Shown here piece by piece: positions 24,812-27,638 of a stretch of 27,638 nt of DNA (positions within the stretch are counted from its first letter, which is position 1; each line of letters starts with the position of its first letter). The notes below the pieces were generated by a model that saw nothing but the letters and a program-made list of their open reading frames with translations, ran no database searches and was not told the DNA's origin. The translations under genes and the position numbers were made by a program. This stretch comes from a virus. The stretch is from IMG/VR virus record IMGVR_UViG_3300032238_000485, positions 1 through 27,638 of that record; one strand, written 5' to 3'.

Positions 24812-25307
24812 CAGGTAACTCCTCTAAACTAGACAAATACTCGGCAGACAGGCCTAACCGAGCAGATAAAGCACGTGCCAGGCTATCAGGCAAACCGCCC
24901 ACAAAACCGCCACGTTCATACTTTGCAACCGTCATACGATTAATCCGCAACAACGACGCAAAATGCGTAGGATTATCCGAAAACTCGGATCTCCAAACCT
25001 TAAAAGAAGGATACAGCCTAGGCAGATCCTCCGGTGAAATCATCAAAACAGAAGCAGCACGCTTAGGGAGAAGGTCAAGCAGCACACTATCACGCCAAGA
25101 CTCAACTGCTTGCTTGAGAGACTCAACAGAAACACCCTCGGTCTTAGCCAAAAACTCAATAACCTTCGCATTAGGCTTCTTAATCCTGCCTTCTTCAATC
25201 TGAGAAATAGTAGCCCTAGAAACACCGCACAAACGGGCCAGCTCCTTCATCTCCAAGCCATGGCGGCGACGAATCACTCGCAGAGGATGAGAACTGTAAT
25301 TAGGCAT
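24804..25307 (-). CDS. DNA-binding regulator with two helix-turn-helix domains (XRE-type)
   Basis: A 167-residue protein starting MPNYSSHPL at ATG 25307; an upstream in-frame extension to 25379 would add a hydrophobic run across the promoter and is rejected. Residues about 9-55 are a classic XRE/Cro-type HTH (LRVIRRRHGLEMKELARLCGVSRATISQIEEGRIKKP). A second HTH-like block lies near 115-150 (HFASLLRINRMTVAKYERGGFVGGLPDSLARALS). It is the first gene of the - strand operon, next to a 513-nt intergenic region with palindromes, so it probably controls that region. A TATACT hexamer ends 6 nt before the ATG and there is no ribosome site, so its message is probably leaderless. Confidence 0.82.
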   Translation of the reverse strand: MPNYSSHPLRVIRRRHGLEMKELARLCGVSRATISQIEEGRIKKPNAKVIEFLAKTEGVSVESLKQAVESWRDSVLLDLLPKRAASVLMISPEDLPRLYPSFKVWRSEFSDNPTHFASLLRINRMTVAKYERGGFVGGLPDSLARALSARLGLSAEYLSSLEELPVE

Positions 25308-25313
25308 AGCAAA

Positions 25314-25326
25314 AGTATAACACAAA
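25314..25326 (-). promoter_or_regulatory. Extended -10 promoter of the regulator operon (leaderless)
   Basis: On the - strand TTTGTGTTATACT contains TG-N-TATACT (hexamer 25314-25319). Six nt separate it from ATG 25307, so the transcript should begin at the start codon itself. The 12-base core TTGTGTTATACT differs at one position from the capsid-gene promoter. No -35 is seen. Confidence 0.68.
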
Positions 25327-25650
25327 TGATACGCATAAGAAAATATTAAAAATAAAAATAAGGCTAATTGATCACACATTCAAGTTCACGCGAGTACATA
25401 CGAGACACCAGCCAAATCCACGCTCTAACACAATAATAACACACAAGGCGATGATACGCACAGACAAAATGGTACCGAACCCGAGCAGGCATCGTTTTAG
25501 TGGCGCAGCAAATTCAGGGGGGTTCAACATGCGGCTTGCCCTTGTGGTTACTGGGAAGGGGTATGTTTGCGACACGCTGATTTGACCACGTTGCCCAATT
25601 TGCTAGGCTTGTGGTGTCGCTCAGCCTGCGTGCTGGGGCGCTCGGTATGT

Positions 25651-25667
25651 GCGTGGTGTGACCACGC
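25651..25667. repeat. 17-bp palindrome GCGTGGT-gtg-ACCACGC
   Basis: Two perfect 7-bp arms around GTG. The symmetry and spacing fit an operator for a dimeric regulator, or a small hairpin. It is inside the GC-rich part of the divergent region, and its right arm repeats the TGACCACG found 76 bp to the left. Confidence 0.7.
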
Positions 25668-25731
25668 GCTCCCACACCCGTGTGTGTGGTGAAGCAAGGG
25701 GCGGCCCTCGACTGGATTACCCATAGAGTGA

Positions 25732-25756
25732 TCATATGTAAATGGTTTACTTATGA
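25732..25756. repeat. 25-bp imperfect palindrome upstream of the orphan + strand gene
   Basis: TCATA-T-GTAAA (25732-25742) and TTTAC-T-TATGA (25746-25756) are inverted around TGG, with a single non-pairing T/T position. It lies about 65 nt before ATG 25821, where a promoter is expected, and suggests an operator bound by a dimer, most simply the divergent HTH regulator. A leader hairpin is the alternative. Confidence 0.7.
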
Positions 25757-25820
25757 CCCGCGCACATGTTCCAATTACAGGTTAGATGCGATCAACTACT
25801 TCGGAAAGGAAGTGGTACCC

Positions 25821-27167
25821 ATGGATAAAATGGGTAAATCTAAGGAGCGCTTTGACGCTCTCCTACAGCAGGCTTTGGCAGCTGTTGTAGTGTCTGATAG
25901 CAAGCGTAAGACCCTTAAGGGTCAGCGCAAAGCTGCTGCCAAGCCAGCCAAGGTTAGCCGCAAGGTTACCAAGGCAACTGCACCAAGTACAATCGAGATC
26001 TTCGGTTGGACACCACCTGTAACCTTCATTCAGTGGATGAAGTGGGTTAAGGGTACTCAGCTAGGTGAGATGTTCACATCTCTACAGCTATCTCTCTTCC
26101 GCATTGCTGAAACTGGTAGTGCTAAGGGAATGATTGACATGTTCGACGAGGCAACTCGCGAGCTGTTCTTCAAGTACTCTCTGCTACAGGAAGAACACAT
26201 TGCTTACCGCAATGCACGGTTCAACGAGCCAATCACATTCAGTCATGTTGAAGGCAATGCTTTCGACAAGATTGTTAAGCGTGAAGCTTGGTTGGAGACA
26301 CAGGGCAAGAAAGACCTCGGTCTTATTGGTCTGTCTGCAATCGACCGTGTTCAGCTAGCAGTGAAGAATGCCTGGGTTAGGATGATTGAGTCCTGGCTAG
26401 CAGGTACAGGTGCAGATGAAGTATACGTCAAGGAGATGGGTCAGGCTCTGCGTGACCTACGCTCCGATGACGAGCTTCGAGCAATCGCTGCATTAGCAGG
26501 ACGTTCACGTTATGTCGTCGCCAATGAGACAGACAGCATGAGCTTCCCACGTATGCGCAAGCAATCCCAGACTGAAGAAGTCAAGTTGGCTGCCCGCCGG
26601 CTGGAGTTGCGTGCCGAGTTCGATACCCTACCAGTTAAGGCCTATGCCTCTGAGTGGGTACCGAGTGTTGGCTCTGTATACCGTGAGATTCAGGCTGTGA
26701 CCCGTGAAGGTCTACGTCAGTTCCAGAATATCCTCGAAGGTCTTACCCCAGACGGTATTATCTCTGATGCTGTGCAGTACACTGCTGGACACCGTTGGGA
26801 CCTAGCGGAAGCTGGTCTTGACAGGGCCGTTGCAAGGCTAGATGCCTCACTAGTGCGTGAGTCTGCTGAAGACACCTACTTCAACAAGTGGGACTTCAAC
26901 GATTCATTCATCGTGCGTCGTGCAGTAGCTACTACTGCTCTAACCTTGCCATCTCACACTGTTGCTGAAGCTAAGGCTAAGGTAGCAATGGAGATGCTGG
27001 TTGAAGGTATGCGTCTTCACGAACTGCGTGAAGCATTCTCTGACTTGTCAGAGCGTGCCTTCGGACAGTTGTTCCGTGACGCTCAGGTTATCGCAACTGA
27101 AGTCAAGGCAACTGAGCTGTTCATGGTTACCTTCGATCAGATGGTCGAAGAGTACACACAAGCCTAA
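25821..27167 (+). CDS. Hypothetical protein, 448 aa, strongly helical, orphan
   Basis: The start at ATG 25821 follows a GGAAAGGAAG purine run (25803-25812); the same frame is open back to 25680, but that part is intergenic-like and lacks a ribosome site. The N-terminal 55 residues are basic (SKRKTLKGQRKAAAKPAKVSRKVTK), then FGWTPPVTFIQWMKWVKG near 61-78. The rest is mostly helical and charged, with repeated Arg/Glu/Ala helices and few aromatic clusters. I recognise no family or catalytic motif. Arg is mostly CGT/CGC by eye, as in the capsid gene and unlike the AGA-rich giant gene, which suggests strong expression. It leads a rightward unit divergent from the regulator, so an early or highly expressed function is plausible, but unproven. 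Confidence 0.85.
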   Translation: MDKMGKSKERFDALLQQALAAVVVSDSKRKTLKGQRKAAAKPAKVSRKVTKATAPSTIEIFGWTPPVTFIQWMKWVKGTQLGEMFTSLQLSLFRIAETGSAKGMIDMFDEATRELFFKYSLLQEEHIAYRNARFNEPITFSHVEGNAFDKIVKREAWLETQGKKDLGLIGLSAIDRVQLAVKNAWVRMIESWLAGTGADEVYVKEMGQALRDLRSDDELRAIAALAGRSRYVVANETDSMSFPRMRKQSQTEEVKLAARRLELRAEFDTLPVKAYASEWVPSVGSVYREIQAVTREGLRQFQNILEGLTPDGIISDAVQYTAGHRWDLAEAGLDRAVARLDASLVRESAEDTYFNKWDFNDSFIVRRAVATTALTLPSHTVAEAKAKVAMEMLVEGMRLHELREAFSDLSERAFGQLFRDAQVIATEVKATELFMVTFDQMVEEYTQA

Positions 27168-27236
27168 TCAGCTTGTCATCAGGTGGGTACGCCCAATAAA
27201 CGAGTAAGTCATACTTGAATTTACTATGCCTGAATA

Positions 27237-27263
27237 GGAAAGGTTGTACCGAGCCAACCTTCC
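27237..27263 (+). promoter_or_regulatory. Leader hairpin between the two rightward genes
   Basis: AAGGTTG (27240-27246) pairs with CAACCTT (27255-27261), and GG/CC extend the stem past a bulged A, around an 8-nt loop TACCGAGC. It lies in the 125-nt gap before the 77-residue gene and is not followed by T residues, so it is more likely a processing, stability or regulatory structure than a terminator. A CATACT (27210-27215) upstream could be a weak -10. Confidence 0.5.
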
Positions 27264-27292
27264 TGCACCACCCTAAATGAAAAGGAAAACAA

Positions 27293-27526
27293 ATGGCACT
27301 ACCAGAGAAATACCTTAAGACACCAATCATCCACAAGATGCTTGTTGAAAAGGAAGCAACCATCGTAGCTGAATACAAGCAGCTAAGAGACAAACTCAAC
27401 GCCGGTCTTGCTAAGCAAGTTGACGTTGACCGTACAGCAGACATCCAAGACATGCTAGAACAGGTGTTCATGTATGACTGGGATGAACTGTTTGATGCAC
27501 AATTCGGTATCGTCGCTAAGCGATAA
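27293..27526 (+). CDS. Small acidic-ended helical hypothetical protein
   Basis: A 77-residue protein with AAAAGGAAAAC before the ATG. The sequence is helical, with EKEATIVAEYKQLRDKLNAGL near 19-39 and an acidic aromatic stretch MLEQVFMYDWDELFDAQFG near 54-72, a composition often found in small phage proteins that bind host factors, though nothing specific can be claimed. It is the last gene before a strong terminator and shares the rightward unit with the 448-residue gene. No family is recognised. Confidence 0.72.
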   Translation: MALPEKYLKTPIIHKMLVEKEATIVAEYKQLRDKLNAGLAKQVDVDRTADIQDMLEQVFMYDWDELFDAQFGIVAKR

Positions 27527-27535
27527 CACAGAAAG

Positions 27536-27565
27536 TGGGTGGGGCGCAAGCCCCACCCATATTTT
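27536..27565 (+). terminator. Strong intrinsic terminator with GNRA loop
   Basis: TGGGTGGGGC (27536-27545) and GCCCCACCCA (27550-27559) form a perfect 10-bp, GC-rich stem closed by a GCAA tetraloop and followed by TATTTT. It ends the rightward transcription unit 9 nt after the stop codon of the 77-residue gene. Confidence 0.92.
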
Positions 27566-27628
27566 CCAGTCACAGTAGAGAGCGCAGAGCATGTATAGAC
27601 CCATCGACTAGAAGGAAACGACTGGAAA
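27563..27628 (+). repeat. 9-bp inverted repeat at the right edge, gene-free structured stretch
   Basis: TTTCCAGTC (27563-27571) and GACTGGAAA (27620-27628) are perfect inverted copies 48 nt apart. AGACC (27597-27601) inside the loop is complementary to GGTCT (27629-27633) just outside, so a pseudoknot-like fold is conceivable. No gene is visible in these bases; they are probably a leader of the next gene, cut by the window. Confidence 0.45.
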
Positions 27629-27638
27629 GGTCTGCCCC

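Larger units (their letters stand above)
25308..25820. other. 513-nt divergent intergenic control region
   Basis: No convincing gene lies here; two short - strand frames have no ribosome site or protein-like sequence, and a + strand extension of the next gene begins in the GC-rich part. Bases 25308-25440 are AT-rich and hold the regulator promoter. Bases about 25480-25720 are conspicuously GC-rich compared with the rest, with TTGACC (25582-25587) and TAGGCT 16 nt later as a weak sigma-type pair, and TGACCACG repeated at 25583-25590 and 25659-25666. Two palindromes are listed separately, and CCACAC (25672-25677) pairs with GTGTGG (25684-25689). It probably contains operators and a rightward promoter. 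Confidence 0.6.

Noticed and set aside
25510-25560. A tRNA T-arm-like GGTTCAA in the GC-rich patch
   Set aside because: The needed T-stem, anticodon arm and acceptor pairing are absent.
25372-25735. Two short - strand frames in the divergent region
   Set aside because: They overlap each other, have no ribosome site, and would cover the promoter and palindromes; the sequences do not look protein-like.
25680-25820. N-terminal extension of the 448-residue protein
   Set aside because: It lacks a ribosome site, is Cys/Tyr-rich and unlike the rest, and runs over the 25-bp palindrome; ATG 25821 has a strong purine site.
1-27638. CRISPR array, insertion sequence or integrase
   Set aside because: No regularly spaced repeats, transposase or recombinase sequence was seen on either strand.

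Overview
The window is part of a tailed double-stranded DNA phage genome, or of a prophage, since no integration gene is visible. Gene order on the + strand matches the morphogenesis module of short-tailed (podovirus-type, T7/P22-like) phages: probable end of terminase large subunit, portal, scaffold, major capsid protein, head-tail adaptor, a beta-rich nozzle-like tail protein, two helical Gln/Ala-rich proteins and a giant 2844-residue protein at the place where T7 carries its ejected internal core proteins. No tape measure, tail tube or integrase is seen. By eye the DNA is below 50% GC. Two genes appear to be leaderless and almost all junctions are stop/start overlaps; with a CHAP endolysin, LysM proteins and short Cys-motif proteins this fits a phage of a Gram-positive, perhaps low-GC actinobacterial, host. 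The host is an inference, not something read directly.

Layout. (1) 1-18793, + strand: packaging/head/tail/ejection genes, with a probable promoter in front of the capsid gene, a 12-bp hairpin behind it, and a probable promoter in front of the giant gene. (2) 18790-25307, - strand: from right to left, a two-HTH regulator, an Nmad1-type protein, terminase small subunit, a basic protein, a tail-fibre-like protein, a metallophosphoesterase, an XhlA-like membrane protein, two LysM proteins, a CHAP endolysin, a two-TM holin candidate and three small basic proteins. The last of these (46 residues) ends on the same palindromic CTAG as the giant + strand gene. (3) 25308-25820: a 513-base divergent intergenic region, locally GC-rich, with two clear palindromes. 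(4) 25821-27565, + strand: a 448-residue protein of unknown family, a hairpin leader, a 77-residue protein and a strong GNRA-loop terminator. The last 70 bases hold a structured, gene-free stretch.

The most interesting points are: a phage promoter motif (T-Y-G-T-G-N-T-A-N-A-C-T, an extended -10 without a -35) found at four separate transcription-unit starts; two leaderless genes with identical geometry; a 254-nt out-of-frame gene overlap near the left end; a split lysis module with duplicated LysM genes; the giant ejection-protein candidate; and an orphan 448-residue gene behind a 25-bp palindrome. Replication genes and most of the terminase large subunit must lie outside the window.
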